Shown here piece by piece: positions 8,184 to 17,125 of a stretch of DNA of 64,000 nucleotides; the stretch's first letter is position 1, and each line of letters begins with the position of its first letter. The notes under the pieces are model-generated. The model saw only the letters and a list, made by a program, of their open reading frames with translations, was not told the origin of the DNA and searched no databases. The stretch spans positions 372,001 through 436,000 of the forward strand of contig NZ_CP087715.1 of assembly GCF_020991125.1 (NCBI RefSeq), given 5' to 3'. A program made the translations under genes and the position numbers. The DNA comes from Microbulbifer celer. Lineage in GTDB: Bacteria; Pseudomonadota; Gammaproteobacteria; Pseudomonadales; Cellvibrionaceae.

Positions 8184-8193
8184 GCGTATACAC
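8184..8193. promoter_or_regulatory. Degenerate GTATAC site before allA
   Basis: GCGTATACAC lies in the 221-nt gap before allA. It shares the GTATAC core and outer AC with the predicted GntR operator, and resembles TCGTATACAC at 16052. It is weaker than the three main sites and could be chance. Nothing else is evident in this gap. Confidence 0.3.
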
Positions 8194-8397
8194 GGAAGGA
8201 GTGGGCCGTACGCAAAGCTCTGTAACAGTTCGCTTCGCCAAAATGTCCAGCTCTGCGTTGAGAAAGCTCGAAATAGAACCACTATTCCAGCGCATTCTCG
8301 CCTTGATCTGAAAATTTTGGCTGTGCTCCTTTGCTACAGCGCTTCACGCACGGCCCACATGCGCCCAAAATTTCAATAAAAAATGGAGAGAACCACC

Positions 8398-8922
8398 ATG
8401 CTCGAACTCAAGGCACAACCGCTGACCGCAGAAGCCTTCGCGCCCTACGGCGATGTCATCGACAGTCGTAACGCGGATTCTTTTTCCATCAACGGTGGCA
8501 AAGCGCAGCGTTATCACGACCTGGTACAGGTCGAAACTCTGGGTGAAGAAGCGCGCCCGCTGGTGAGTATTTTCATCAGTGAGCCTGTTGAACTGCCACT
8601 GGAACTGACCTACCTCGAGCGACACCCGCTGGGCAGTCAGGCGTTTATTCCAATGCACGAAGAGCGCTTTGTCATCGTGGTGGCGCCCAAGGGCGAAACC
8701 ATTGATCCAAAAGATGTGCGCGCATTTATTACCGATGGCCGTCAGGGCGTGAATTACCGCGCGGGGCTGTGGCACGGGGTGCAGTCGGTAATCGAGCGCA
8801 AGGGAGAGTTTGTGGTGGTCGATCGCGGAGGTAAAGGAAAAAACTGCGATGAGTACCCGATGGATATCCGGGTGCATGTAGAGGATGTTGTGGTCGGTGA
8901 AGAAGCCCTGGCTACTGCCTGA
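8398..8922 (+). CDS. allA: Ureidoglycolate lyase
   Basis: Splits (S)-ureidoglycolate into glyoxylate and urea. The 174 residues match the AllA family: LTAEAFAPYGDVI at the N-terminus, LERHPLGSQAFIPM in the middle, and NYRAGLWHGV with the conserved histidine near residue 123. ATG at 8398 is preferred over ATG at 8383 because GGAGAGA lies at the right distance before it. The downstream gene gcl consumes the glyoxylate. No urease gene is visible in the window, so the fate of the urea is unknown. Confidence 0.94.
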   Translation: MLELKAQPLTAEAFAPYGDVIDSRNADSFSINGGKAQRYHDLVQVETLGEEARPLVSIFISEPVELPLELTYLERHPLGSQAFIPMHEERFVIVVAPKGETIDPKDVRAFITDGRQGVNYRAGLWHGVQSVIERKGEFVVVDRGGKGKNCDEYPMDIRVHVEDVVVGEEALATA

Positions 8923-8933
8923 ACTGAATAAAG

Positions 8934-9022
8934 CGTCATCCCGGCGTACGTCATGCGGGACTTGATCCGGTACGGGATCCAGAGCCCGGAGAACCTGAAT
9001 TCCCGCGTGCGCGGAAACGACG
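8934..9022. repeat. GTCATCCCGG dispersed repeat, copy 1
   Basis: The segment begins CGTCATCCCGGCG and ends GCGCGGAAACGACG, so the ends are imperfect inverted repeats, with an internal GGGATCCAGAG. The same boundary motifs recur at 10931, 52308, 60699 and 62192. It belongs to a REP/MITE-like class widespread in proteobacteria and sits in the allA-gcl gap. Confidence 0.75.
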
Positions 9023-9117
9023 AAAAAAGAAAGCTCCAAAAGCACCAGCTGTACCGGTGCAGGAATAAAGAATAACCAAGCAATTTCTGAAGAAGCGATC
9101 TTCAGTGGGAGAAAACT

Positions 9118-10893
9118 ATGGCTCGCATGACAGCTGCTGAAGCCGCGGTTCACGTTCTGAGAAAAGAAGGCATTGATGTTGCCTTTGGCGTGCCCGGTGC
9201 GGCAATCAACCCGTTCTATTCCGCTCTGCGCAAAGTAGGTGGAATCGATCACACCCTGGCGCGACACGTAGAGGGCGCCTCACACATGGCGGAGGGCTAT
9301 ACCCGCACCAAAGCCGGCAATATCGGCGTGTGTATTGGCACCTCCGGCCCCGCCGGCACCGATATGGTGACCGGGCTGTACTCCGCCAGCGCGGATTCCA
9401 TTCCCATCCTGTGTATTACCGGTCAGGCGCCGGTATCCAAACTGCACAAGGAAGATTTCCAGGCAGTCGATATCAAAGCCATTGCCGGCCCGGTTACCAA
9501 GTGGGCGGTAACCGTACTCGAGGCGGCGCAGGTACCGCGCGCCTTCCAGCAGGCATTCCACCTGATGCGCAGCGCGCGCCCGGGACCGGTTCTGATCGAT
9601 CTGCCCATCGATGTGCAGATGACTGAAATCGAATTCGACCCGGACACCTACGAGCCGCTGCCCGCCTACAAGCCGGAGGCTACTCGTGCACAGGTTGAAA
9701 AAGCCCTGACCATGTTGAACGAAGCCGACAGACCTCTGCTAGTTGCCGGTGGTGGTGTAATCAACGCCGATGCCAGCGATCTGCTTACGGAATTTGCGGA
9801 AATCACCGGAGTGCCGGTGATCCCCACCCTGATGGGCTGGGGCACGATTCCGGATGACCATCCTCTGATGGCGGGCATGGTCGGCCTGCAGACTTCCCAC
9901 CGCTACGGCAATGCCACGCTACTGGCTTCGGACTTTGTCATGGGGATCGGCAACCGCTGGGCCAACCGTCACACCGGTAATGTGGATACCTACACGGAAG
10001 GCCGCAAGTTCGTGCACGTGGATATCGAGCCGACCCAGATCGGTCGTATCTTCGGTCCGGACTACGGCATCGTTTCCGATGCCAAAGCAGCGCTGCAATT
10101 GTTTATTGAAGTGGCCAGCGAGTGGAAGGCCGCCGGTCGCCTGAAAGATCGCTCGGAATGGGTGAACGATTGTCAGGAGCGCAAGCGCACCCTGCTGCGC
10201 AAAACCCACTTCGACAATGTGCCGGTAAAACCCCAGCGCGTGTACGAAGAAATGAACAAGGTGTTCGGCAAAAACGCCCGCTACGTTTCCACTATTGGTC
10301 TCTCACAGATTGCCGGCGCGCAGTTCCTGCACGTGTACAAGCCGCGCCACTGGATCAACTGCGGCCAGGCCGGCCCTCTGGGCTGGACCGTACCTGCAGC
10401 GCTGGGTGTCGCCAAGGCGGACCCGGAGGCGGAAATTGTCGCACTCTCCGGTGACTACGATTTCCAGTTTATGGTGGAAGAACTTGCTGCTGGAGCACAG
10501 TTCAACCTGCCGTATATCCATGTGCTGGTAAACAATTCCTACCTCGGGTTGATTCGTCAGGCACAGCGCAATTTCGATATGGATTACTGCGTGCAGCTGG
10601 CATTCGAAAACATCAATTGCCCGGAGATCGACGGATACGGCGTGGATCACGTATCCGTGGTGGAAGGCCTCGGTTGTAAAGCGCTACGGGTTACCCACCC
10701 GGATGATATTGCACCGGCATTGGAGCAGGCCCGCGAGCTGATGAATAAACACCGGGTACCGGTTGTGGTCGAGGTAATTCTGGAGCGCGTCACCAATATT
10801 TCCATGGGTGTGGATCTGGATGGCGTCAACGAATTTGAAGCGCTGGCGGAAGGCGATAGCGATGCGCCCACCTCGATCGCTGCACTGACCTGA
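9118..10893 (+). CDS. gcl: Glyoxylate carboligase (tartronate-semialdehyde synthase)
   Basis: Thiamine-diphosphate enzyme that condenses two glyoxylates into tartronate semialdehyde and CO2. It has 591 residues with the N-terminal Pyr domain, a central FAD/TH3 domain and the C-terminal PP domain containing [16 protein letters not shown]. The diagnostic ARHVEGASH near residue 51 has Val where nearly all ThDP enzymes have the catalytic Glu, as in E. coli Gcl. Start ATG follows GGGAGAA. It is separated from allA by 195 nt that contain a repeat and precedes hyi, so it probably heads the glyoxylate-to-glycerate segment of the operon. Confidence 0.97.
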   Translation: MARMTAAEAAVHVLRKEGIDVAFGVPGAAINPFYSALRKVGGIDHTLARHVEGASHMAEGYTRTKAGNIGVCIGTSGPAGTDMVTGLYSASADSIPILCITGQAPVSKLHKEDFQAVDIKAIAGPVTKWAVTVLEAAQVPRAFQQAFHLMRSARPGPVLIDLPIDVQMTEIEFDPDTYEPLPAYKPEATRAQVEKALTMLNEADRPLLVAGGGVINADASDLLTEFAEITGVPVIPTLMGWGTIPDDHPLMAGMVGLQTSHRYGNATLLASDFVMGIGNRWANRHTGNVDTYTEGRKFVHVDIEPTQIGRIFGPDYGIVSDAKAALQLFIEVASEWKAAGRLKDRSEWVNDCQERKRTLLRKTHFDNVPVKPQRVYEEMNKVFGKNARYVSTIGLSQIAGAQFLHVYKPRHWINCGQAGPLGWTVPAALGVAKADPEAEIVALSGDYDFQFMVEELAAGAQFNLPYIHVLVNNSYLGLIRQAQRNFDMDYCVQLAFENINCPEIDGYGVDHVSVVEGLGCKALRVTHPDDIAPALEQARELMNKHRVPVVVEVILERVTNISMGVDLDGVNEFEALAEGDSDAPTSIAALT

Positions 10894-10930
10894 TAGAACT
10901 GAGCAGATAGAAAAGATGCGTTGACTCATT

Positions 10931-10960
10931 CCCGTCATCCCGGTGAAGGCCGGGATCCAG
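10931..10960. repeat. GTCATCCCGG dispersed repeat, copy 2 (partial)
   Basis: A 30-nt copy carrying CCCGTCATCCCGG and CCGGGATCCAG, with a short hairpin between them. It lies in the gcl-hyi gap. It creates an apparent N-terminal extension of hyi that is not real. Confidence 0.7.
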
Positions 10961-11022
10961 TATTCGGAGTGCGGGATCAGCGTCCATTTGGAACTGACGA
11001 ACTCAATAACAGGAGAAGCTCA

Positions 11023-11802
11023 ATGCCAAAATTCACCGCGAACCTGAGCATGCTGTTCACCGAAGTGGATTTTCTCGATCGCTTCCAGGCCGCCGCAGAG
11101 GCCGGCTTCAAGGGGGTGGAATATCTGTTTCCCTACGATTACAGCATTGAAGAAATCAAACAGCGTCTGGATGACAACGGCTTGACCCAGGTATTGCACA
11201 ACCTGCCCGCCGGTGACTGGGGTGCCGGTGAGCGCGGGATCGCCTGCCATCCGGATCGTGTGGAAGAGTTTCGCGCGGGCGTGGACAAGGCTATTGAATA
11301 CGCCACCGCGCTGGGCTGCAAACAGGTGAACTGCCTCGCCGGCATCGTGCCCGATGGTGTCTCGAAGCAGCAGGCGCGTGCGACCTTGGTGGGAAACCTG
11401 TGTTTTGCTGCAGATAAACTGAAAGCCGCCGGTATCCTGCTGATTGCCGAGCCCATCAACACCCGCGACATTCCCGGTTTTTTCCTCAACCGCACCGAGC
11501 AAGCGCTGGAAATATTTGACGAGGTGGGCAGCTCGAATCTCAAGCTGCAGTACGACATCTACCACATGCAGATCATGGAAGGCGATCTCGCGCCTACGAT
11601 GGAAAAGCATCTCGACCGTATCGCGCATATCCAACTCGCCGACAACCCCGGCCGTCACGAACCGGGTACCGGCGAAATCAACTATCCCTTCCTGTTCCAG
11701 CACCTGGACAAGCTGGGGTATCAGGGCTGGATCGGTTGTGAGTACAAGCCCAAAGCCACCACCACTGAAGGGCTTGGCTGGTTGGACAGCGCGCACGGGT
11801 GA
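11023..11802 (+). CDS. hyi: Hydroxypyruvate isomerase
   Basis: Interconverts hydroxypyruvate and tartronate semialdehyde. It has 259 residues with the AP-endonuclease-2/xylose-isomerase-like TIM barrel. Visible are FKGVEYLFPYDY near residue 28, LLIAEPINTRDIPGFFL near residue 140 (metal-binding Glu), LQYDIYHMQ near residue 174, and a late GCEYKP. The start at 11023 follows AGGAGAAG. The open frame upstream runs through a dispersed repeat and is discarded. Its position between gcl and glxR matches the glyoxylate operons of many bacteria. Confidence 0.95.
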   Translation: MPKFTANLSMLFTEVDFLDRFQAAAEAGFKGVEYLFPYDYSIEEIKQRLDDNGLTQVLHNLPAGDWGAGERGIACHPDRVEEFRAGVDKAIEYATALGCKQVNCLAGIVPDGVSKQQARATLVGNLCFAADKLKAAGILLIAEPINTRDIPGFFLNRTEQALEIFDEVGSSNLKLQYDIYHMQIMEGDLAPTMEKHLDRIAHIQLADNPGRHEPGTGEINYPFLFQHLDKLGYQGWIGCEYKPKATTTEGLGWLDSAHG

Positions 11803-11850
11803 GATCGCGAATCACCGTTGACAATAAATGCAGAAATCTGGAGAGAGAAA

Positions 11851-12738
11851 ATGAGCAAGATCGGATTTATCGGCCTCGGCATCATGGGCCGCCCAATGGC
11901 CGGACACCTGCTGGACGCTGGCCACGAACTCTACACCAACGACCGCGGCCGCGAACTGGATAAAGGTCTCGCAGAAAAGGGCATGCAGGTCGTCGCCAGT
12001 CCCAAGGCCGTAGCGGAACACTGTGAAGTCGTCATCACCATGGTACCGGACACCCCAGACGTGGAGTCCGTTCTGTTTGGCGAGGATGGCGTTATCGAAG
12101 GCCTGCAGCCGGGCACCCTGGTGATCGACATGAGCTCCATCGCCCCGGTGCCCACCCAGGAATTTGCCAAGCGCATCGCCGCAGCGGGTGGGGAATACGT
12201 AGACGCACCGGTATCCGGCGGCGAGGGCGGTGCCATCAATGCCGCACTGACCATTATGGTCGGCGCCACCGAAGAAGGCTTTGTCCGCGCCCAGCCGATC
12301 CTTGAAGTAATGGGCAAAACCATTACTCACATCGGCCCCCAGGGTGCCGGCCAGACCTGCAAGGTGGCCAACCAGATCATTGTCGCGCTCACCATCGAAG
12401 CCGTATCCGAAGGCCTGCTGTTTGCCTCCCGCGCCGGTGCCGACGTCGCCAAGGTACGGGAATCCCTGCTGGGCGGCCTCGCATCTTCCAAAATCCTGGA
12501 AGTCCACGGCGAACGCATGATCAACCGCACCTTCGACCCCGGCTTCCGTATCCGTCTGCACCAGAAGGATCTCAACCTGGCCCTGGAAAGCGCCCGCGCC
12601 TTCAACCTCAGCCTGCCGGGCACCGCCAATGCCCAGCAACTGTTCCAGGCCTGCGCCGCCAACGGCGGCGCCGACTGGGATCACGCCGGCATCGTGCGTG
12701 CTCTTGAGAATCTGGCCGACCATGAGATAGGAAAGTAA
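11851..12738 (+). CDS. glxR: Tartronate semialdehyde reductase
   Basis: NAD(P)H-dependent reduction of tartronate semialdehyde to D-glycerate. It has 295 residues of the 3-hydroxyisobutyrate dehydrogenase family. The Rossmann motif GFIGLGIMGRPMAGHLL is at the N-terminus, DAPVSGGEGGA near residue 120 is the substrate-binding signature, and the catalytic Lys lies in GQTCKVANQI near residue 170. ATG at 11851 is preceded by GGAGAGAG. Followed by a strong terminator, so this gene probably ends the gcl-hyi-glxR transcript. Confidence 0.95.
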   Translation: MSKIGFIGLGIMGRPMAGHLLDAGHELYTNDRGRELDKGLAEKGMQVVASPKAVAEHCEVVITMVPDTPDVESVLFGEDGVIEGLQPGTLVIDMSSIAPVPTQEFAKRIAAAGGEYVDAPVSGGEGGAINAALTIMVGATEEGFVRAQPILEVMGKTITHIGPQGAGQTCKVANQIIVALTIEAVSEGLLFASRAGADVAKVRESLLGGLASSKILEVHGERMINRTFDPGFRIRLHQKDLNLALESARAFNLSLPGTANAQQLFQACAANGGADWDHAGIVRALENLADHEIGK

Positions 12739-12748
12739 CCCAGTGTTT

Positions 12749-12787
12749 CCGCTGGCAACGATGAATCGCCGTTGCCAGCGGCTTTTT
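12749..12787 (+). terminator. Terminator after glxR
   Basis: A perfect 12-bp stem (CCGCTGGCAACG with CGTTGCCAGCGG) and a 9-nt loop are followed by CTTTTTCC. This is a classic intrinsic terminator 10 nt after the glxR stop codon. Confidence 0.9.
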
Positions 12788-12844
12788 CCGGAACTGTTTT
12801 TGCATTGTTCTATTTAGACTAGAAGCAGAATCGCAAAACAGGCT

Positions 12845-12924
12845 GGATAAGGGAGACGTGTCCACGGACTCCCCAGTAAGGCTCTTCTCCGTGAGCCAAG
12901 CTGTCGGACACGTTTCCCTTATCC
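12845..12924. other. 80-nt imperfect palindrome of unknown nature
   Basis: The arms are 19 bp (12845-12863 with 12906-12924), pairing throughout with a single G-T pair. The 42-nt centre holds two mutually exclusive smaller hairpins (ACGGA with TCCGT; GGCTC with GAGCC). No T-run follows, and there is only one copy in the window. It could be a structured RNA, a solo MITE or a protein-binding site. It lies in the 432-nt glxR-glycerate kinase gap together with repeat copy C. Confidence 0.7.
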
Positions 12925-12997
12925 GGCTTGCATGATGCGTTACTCCACTACAATGTTGCGAGATGCAAGCTTACGGAGTATTGAGCTGAGAATAGAA

Positions 12998-13109
12998 GGG
13001 GCGGTGCTGGGGGAAAGGTTTCGAAAGCGTCGGCGACAGGGACGTCGCCGCCGCAGCGTACAGGGATGTATTCACAGTGGTTTCGAAACCTTTCACCCTG
13101 GGCCGCCCC
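12998..13109 (+). repeat. Palindromic intergenic element, copy C
   Basis: The outer arms are 29 nt (12998-13026 with 13081-13109), sharing GAAAGGTTTCGAAA and its complement. The inner hairpin is CGGCGAC (13031-13037) with GTCGCCG (13044-13050). The conserved block is CAGGGATGTATTCACAGTGG. It is in the orientation of the flanking genes, 62 nt before glycerate kinase. Confidence 0.88.
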
Positions 13110-13170
13110 GCCATTGAGCCTTGGTAAGAAGAGTTCGAGGGTCGATCGAAGCTCGAGCCCAGGAATAAAA

Positions 13171-14496
13171 ATGAAGAGGTCTTCGCCGATGAACAAACTG
13201 CCCAAACTCGAGACCCTGAACCGTCCGGCGGACTACTCTGCCTGGCTGCGGGGGCTCTCCGAAATTGCTGTCTCCTCGGTGCACCCGGAGACCCTGTTGC
13301 CCTCGCGTCTTCCCGAGCCCCCCACCGGCCGTACCATCGTCATCGGCGCCGGCAAAGCCGCCGCCGCCATGGCCGCCGCGCTCGAAAAAGCCTGGGCCAA
13401 AAAATACATGCGCGCCGACATCCAAGGCCTCGTCGTCACCCGCTACGACCACGGCGCCCCCTGCAAAAAAATCGAAGTGCTCGAAGCCTCCCACCCCATG
13501 CCCGACAACATGGGAGAAGTTGCCGCCAAGCGAATGCTCTCCGCAGTAAAAGGCCTGGGTAAAAACGACCTCGTCATCGCCCTCATCTCCGGCGGCGGCT
13601 CCGCCCTCATGACCCTGCCCGCACCAGGACTCAAACTAGAGCAAAAACAGGCCATCAACAAAGCCCTACTGCGATGCGGCGCGCCCATTCGCGAAATCAA
13701 CACCGTGCGTCGTCACCTGTCCGCGATCAAAGGCGGCCGCCTCGCCGCCGCCGCACATCCGGCGCGGGTCGTCACCTATCTTATCTCCGACGTACCCGGT
13801 GACGACCCCACCCTTATCGCCTCCGGCCCCACATTGCCGGATACCTCCACGCCGGCAGATGCACTGGAAATCCTCCAGCGCTACAAGATCGAAATCGATG
13901 ACGCCGTACGCGACCACCTGCAGGGCGATACAAAAGCGCCGAAGTTTGGAGATCGTGCTTTCAATCGGGATACCGCGCGGGTACTGGCAAAAGCCAGCGA
14001 TGCGCTGGACGCCGCCAGCGACGCGTCCATCAAGGCCGGCGTCGACGTGCGCGTGCTGGGAGACAACCTGGAAGGCGAGGCTCGTGATCTGGGGCAAGCG
14101 CATGCCCGGTTGGCGCTGCAGGCGCAGCGGGAAATCACCCATCCGCTGGTGATCCTCTCCGGCGGTGAAACCAGCGTGACCGTCAAAGGCAATGGTCGCG
14201 GTGGGCGCAATGTGGAGTATCTGCTGGGCCTGTTTACCGCGCTCGCAGGTGCAGTTGGTATCTATGGCCTGGCCATCGACACCGATGGCATCGATGGCTC
14301 GGAAGACAACGCCGGTGCCCTGTTTACACCGGACGACTGGGCGAAGATGCAGGCGCAGGGGCTGAACCCGCGGGAATACCTGGCCAACAACGATGCCTAT
14401 AGTTTCTTTGCAGAACTGGAAAATCTGATTGTGACCGGCCCGACACGAACCAACGTCAATGATTTCCGCGCAATTCTGATTTTGCCGGCGGTGTAA
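13171..14496 (+). CDS. Glycerate kinase, MOFRL (glycerate 2-kinase) family
   Basis: Phosphorylates D-glycerate; the MOFRL/DUF4147 family usually yields 2-phosphoglycerate. It has 441 residues. Motifs in order are [12 protein letters not shown] (about residue 55), [16 protein letters not shown] (about 139), [13 protein letters not shown] (about 180), [15 protein letters not shown] (about 206), and the MOFRL signature [17 protein letters not shown] (about 331) with [14 protein letters not shown] (about 370). ATG 13171 follows AGGAA at good spacing; ATG 13189 is an alternative. It starts a two-gene unit with pyk (32-nt gap). Sometimes named ttuD or gckA; I leave the symbol open. Confidence 0.93.
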   Translation: MKRSSPMNKLPKLETLNRPADYSAWLRGLSEIAVSSVHPETLLPSRLPEPPTGRTIVIGAGKAAAAMAAALEKAWAKKYMRADIQGLVVTRYDHGAPCKKIEVLEASHPMPDNMGEVAAKRMLSAVKGLGKNDLVIALISGGGSALMTLPAPGLKLEQKQAINKALLRCGAPIREINTVRRHLSAIKGGRLAAAAHPARVVTYLISDVPGDDPTLIASGPTLPDTSTPADALEILQRYKIEIDDAVRDHLQGDTKAPKFGDRAFNRDTARVLAKASDALDAASDASIKAGVDVRVLGDNLEGEARDLGQAHARLALQAQREITHPLVILSGGETSVTVKGNGRGGRNVEYLLGLFTALAGAVGIYGLAIDTDGIDGSEDNAGALFTPDDWAKMQAQGLNPREYLANNDAYSFFAELENLIVTGPTRTNVNDFRAILILPAV

Positions 14497-14528
14497 GAAA
14501 TGGCTTTGAGAAATATAACGAGGTTTTC

Positions 14529-16019
14529 ATGAGTTCCTCCTCAGGTTCTTCCCCAGTGATCGAGCGCGTCTCCAGCCCGATCCGTCGTACCAAAATTGTC
14601 GCTACCCTCGGTCCGGCCAGCGATAAAGAGGGCGTGCTCGAACGGATGTTGAAGGCCGGCGTGGACGTGGTGCGACTGAACTTCTCCCACGGCACCGCAG
14701 ACGACCATCGCCGTCGCCTGCAGCAGGTGCGGGAAATTGCCGATCGCCTGGGAAAAACCGTCGCCGCCCTGGGGGATCTACAGGGGCCTAAGATCCGCAT
14801 TGCCCGCTTCCGCGACAACGCCATCATCCTGCAGGAAGGCCAGGAATTCGTGCTGGACATGGCCCTGGATGCCAATGAAGGCGACGAGAAGCGTGTTGGC
14901 TGCGATTACAAAGACCTGGTGCAAGATGTCGCCGCCGGCGACACCCTGCTGCTGGATGACGGCCGCGTGGTGCTGCAGGTGGATTCGGTCTCCGATACCG
15001 AGGTCCATACTCGCGTCACCGTGGGTGGGCGGCTGTCCAACAACAAAGGCATCAATAAGCAGGGCGGTGGACTGTCGGCGGCAGCATTGACCGATAAAGA
15101 CAAAGCCGACCTGAAAACCGCGATCGACATCGGGGTGGACTACCTGGCGGTGTCCTTCCCCCGCAGCGCCGAGGATATGCAGGAAGCGCGCGCGCTGCTG
15201 GGCAAAGCCGGCGAACATATCGGCCTGGTGGCCAAGGTGGAGCGCGCCGAAGCGGTCGCCAGTGACCAGACCCTGGACGAGATTATCAAGGCATCCGATG
15301 CGGTGATGGTTGCCCGCGGCGACCTGGGGGTGGAAATCGGTGATGCGGCATTGATCGGCGTGCAGAAGCGCATGATCAAACGTGCCCGGCAACTGAATCG
15401 CGCGGTGATCACCGCCACCCAGATGATGGAAACCATGATCACCGCCCCCATGCCCACACGGGCCGAAGTGTTCGACGTGGCCAACGCGGTACTCGACGGC
15501 ACCGATGCGGTCATGCTGTCTGCGGAGACCGCCGCCGGAGGGTACCCGGTAGAGGCGGTGGAAACCATGCAGCGGCTGTGCCTGGGCGCCGAGCGCGAGC
15601 GTTCGGCGCAGGAGTCCGGCCACCGAATGCATCAGGGTTTTACCCGGATTGATGAAACCATCTCCCTGTCCGCCATGTACGCCGCCAACCATATGGAAGG
15701 TGTCACAGCCATTGCCTGCATGACCCAGACCGGCTACACCGCCCTGATCGCCTCCCGCATCCGCTCCGGCCTGCCCATTGTTGGACTGGCCCACGATCCC
15801 GTCGCCCAGCGGCGGATGGCCCTGTACCGGGGGGTGATCTCGGTGTTGTTCGAGCCCGGCGAAAATGAAGGGGATAAAGAACTGAACCTGCGCGCCCTGG
15901 AGACCCTGAAAGAGCGCGGCATCGTTGCCGCGGGGGACCACGTGATCCTGATCCGCGGGGACCTGATGCAGTCTCACGGTGGTACCAATACCCTGAAGAT
16001 CCTGCAGGTCGAGAATTGA
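14529..16019 (+). CDS. pyk: Pyruvate kinase
   Basis: Transfers phosphate from phosphoenolpyruvate to ADP, the last glycolytic step. It has 496 residues. Visible motifs are [13 protein letters not shown] at the N-terminus, VRLNFSHG near residue 45, GDLQGPKIR near residue 83, the active-site [18 protein letters not shown] near residue 260 and [10 protein letters not shown] near residue 297. The C-terminal regulatory domain is complete. Placed 32 nt after glycerate kinase, it takes the carbon of glyoxylate to pyruvate; enolase must come from elsewhere. This pairing is known in other glycerate-degradation loci. Confidence 0.96.
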   Translation: MSSSSGSSPVIERVSSPIRRTKIVATLGPASDKEGVLERMLKAGVDVVRLNFSHGTADDHRRRLQQVREIADRLGKTVAALGDLQGPKIRIARFRDNAIILQEGQEFVLDMALDANEGDEKRVGCDYKDLVQDVAAGDTLLLDDGRVVLQVDSVSDTEVHTRVTVGGRLSNNKGINKQGGGLSAAALTDKDKADLKTAIDIGVDYLAVSFPRSAEDMQEARALLGKAGEHIGLVAKVERAEAVASDQTLDEIIKASDAVMVARGDLGVEIGDAALIGVQKRMIKRARQLNRAVITATQMMETMITAPMPTRAEVFDVANAVLDGTDAVMLSAETAAGGYPVEAVETMQRLCLGAERERSAQESGHRMHQGFTRIDETISLSAMYAANHMEGVTAIACMTQTGYTALIASRIRSGLPIVGLAHDPVAQRRMALYRGVISVLFEPGENEGDKELNLRALETLKERGIVAAGDHVILIRGDLMQSHGGTNTLKILQVEN

Positions 16020-16051
16020 TGGCGCAGGTTGATTACATGGGAGTGGGCAGA

Positions 16052-16061
16052 TCGTATACAC
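16052..16061. promoter_or_regulatory. Possible GntR operator before the second gntR gene
   Basis: TCGTATACAC, 91 nt before the chosen start codon, resembles the TTGTATACAA operator and matches the site at 8184 in nine of ten bases. It suggests autoregulation by the second regulator, with lower certainty than the main sites. Confidence 0.45.
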
Positions 16062-16151
16062 TGGGTGGCAACAGTTGAGAAGATAATTGGCTGCCACACC
16101 GGCGGGGCGACGACTCGCCCATGCTGTACAGCCACCAGCGGGAATAGCGAC

Positions 16152-16889
16152 ATGAGTGAATCCTGGCAGCAAGAAGTGCTGGCAGAGGTAAAGGCGGGGG
16201 CGAAGATAGGTGCCAGAGTCACCGACCAGCACGTTGTGGACAAAATCCGCAAGGCAGTGCTGACTCAGCGGTTGCCACCCAACACCCGGCTGCCGGAAGT
16301 GACCCTGGGGGAAATCTTCGGGGTCAGCCGCTCTGTGATCCGCAAGGCGCTGACCCGGCTGGATGCTGACCATGTGATCACCCAGGCGCCAAACCAGGTC
16401 GCCCGGGTACGGGCCCCCTCCATCGACGAGACCCGCGAGACCTTCGCCGCGCGCAGACTGGTGGAAGGCGAAGTCTGTGCGCTGCTGGCGGGACAACTGA
16501 AACCCGCCCAGCTGAAAGCGCTGGAAAAATTGGTGCAAGCAGAAGTGGATGCGCACGGGGCAGGGGATGAGCCCGCCCGGATCGAGCACTCCTTGGCAAT
16601 TCACCACATGTTGGCGGATCTGTCGCCAAACCGTGTGCTGGGGAATTTCCTGACAGACTTGGTACTGCGCACATCCATCGTGATTGCGCTGTACAAGCGG
16701 GAAGGGCTGGCGTCCTGTTTTCTCAAGGGAGATCATACCCGTCTGTTGAAAAGCCTCCGCTCCGGCGATGGCGAAGGGGCCCGCAAAGCCATCGTGGACC
16801 ACCTCAACAGCCTGGAACATCTTATGGACCTGAGCGCTAGAGATGCCAGCATTGACCTGATGTCCATACTCGGACAGCGGGCCAGTTAA
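16152..16889 (+). CDS. Second GntR-family (FCD) transcriptional regulator
   Basis: A 245-residue paralogue of the regulator at 5237. The winged helix-turn-helix spans about residues 22-85 (LGEIFGVSRSVIRKALTRLD) and is followed by an FCD domain with ETFAARRLVEGEVCALL. Both paralogues share an extended C-terminus ending in a D-L-x-S-I-x-G pattern. ATG 16152 is chosen because it gives the usual domain start; an in-frame extension of 41 residues lacks family-like sequence. It lies right after pyk and is followed by a weak hairpin (CTGG with CCAG, then CCTTTT). The ligand is unknown; glyoxylate-pathway control is inferred from context. Confidence 0.88.
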   Translation: MSESWQQEVLAEVKAGAKIGARVTDQHVVDKIRKAVLTQRLPPNTRLPEVTLGEIFGVSRSVIRKALTRLDADHVITQAPNQVARVRAPSIDETRETFAARRLVEGEVCALLAGQLKPAQLKALEKLVQAEVDAHGAGDEPARIEHSLAIHHMLADLSPNRVLGNFLTDLVLRTSIVIALYKREGLASCFLKGDHTRLLKSLRSGDGEGARKAIVDHLNSLEHLMDLSARDASIDLMSILGQRAS

Positions 16890-16934
16890 CTGGAAGACCG
16901 CCAGCCTTTTACTGTACTGGTTGGCCGAATAGAG

Positions 16935-17115
16935 TCACTGACCGTTGAGATGAGGAAGCGCACTGAACCACTAATCAGCCGATAATCTGACAATACACCG
17001 AGCCTCCCGCGCTAAGTCCCCAGAGCAACCGACCTCTGGATATACGCGCGAAAGGCCGCGAGCGGCACCGCCAGCTCGCCAGGGTCGCAAGGGAAACCGA
17101 CCGGCCTCCCGAATT
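16935..17115 (+). promoter_or_regulatory. Probable Moco (molybdenum cofactor) riboswitch leader
   Basis: The 236-nt leader of moaA contains repeated family-like blocks: CACCGAGCCTCCCGC (16997-17011) and CCGACCGGCCTCCC (17097-17110). It also has hairpins CAGAG/CTCTG (17021-17038) and GGTCG/CGACC around the loop CAAGGGAAAC (17083-17102), where the fully conserved-looking AGGGTCGCAAGGGAAACCGA (17081-17100) sits. The arrangement and the position just before moaA agree with the Moco RNA motif known upstream of moaA in gammaproteobacteria. I recognise it by eye only; a covariance-model match would settle it. Confidence 0.62.
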
Positions 17116-17125
17116 TGGAAAGGTG

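Noticed and set aside
10921-11022. N-terminal extension of hyi
   Set aside because: It translates a dispersed GTCATCCCGG repeat; the start at 11023 has AGGAGAAG and matches the family.
13066-13170. N-terminal extension of the glycerate kinase frame
   Set aside because: It runs into the palindromic element copy C; the ATG at 13171 has a suitable ribosome-binding site.
14778-16820. 680-codon minus-strand open frame opposite pyk and the second gntR
   Set aside because: It spans two well-supported plus-strand genes and has no domain or start signal.
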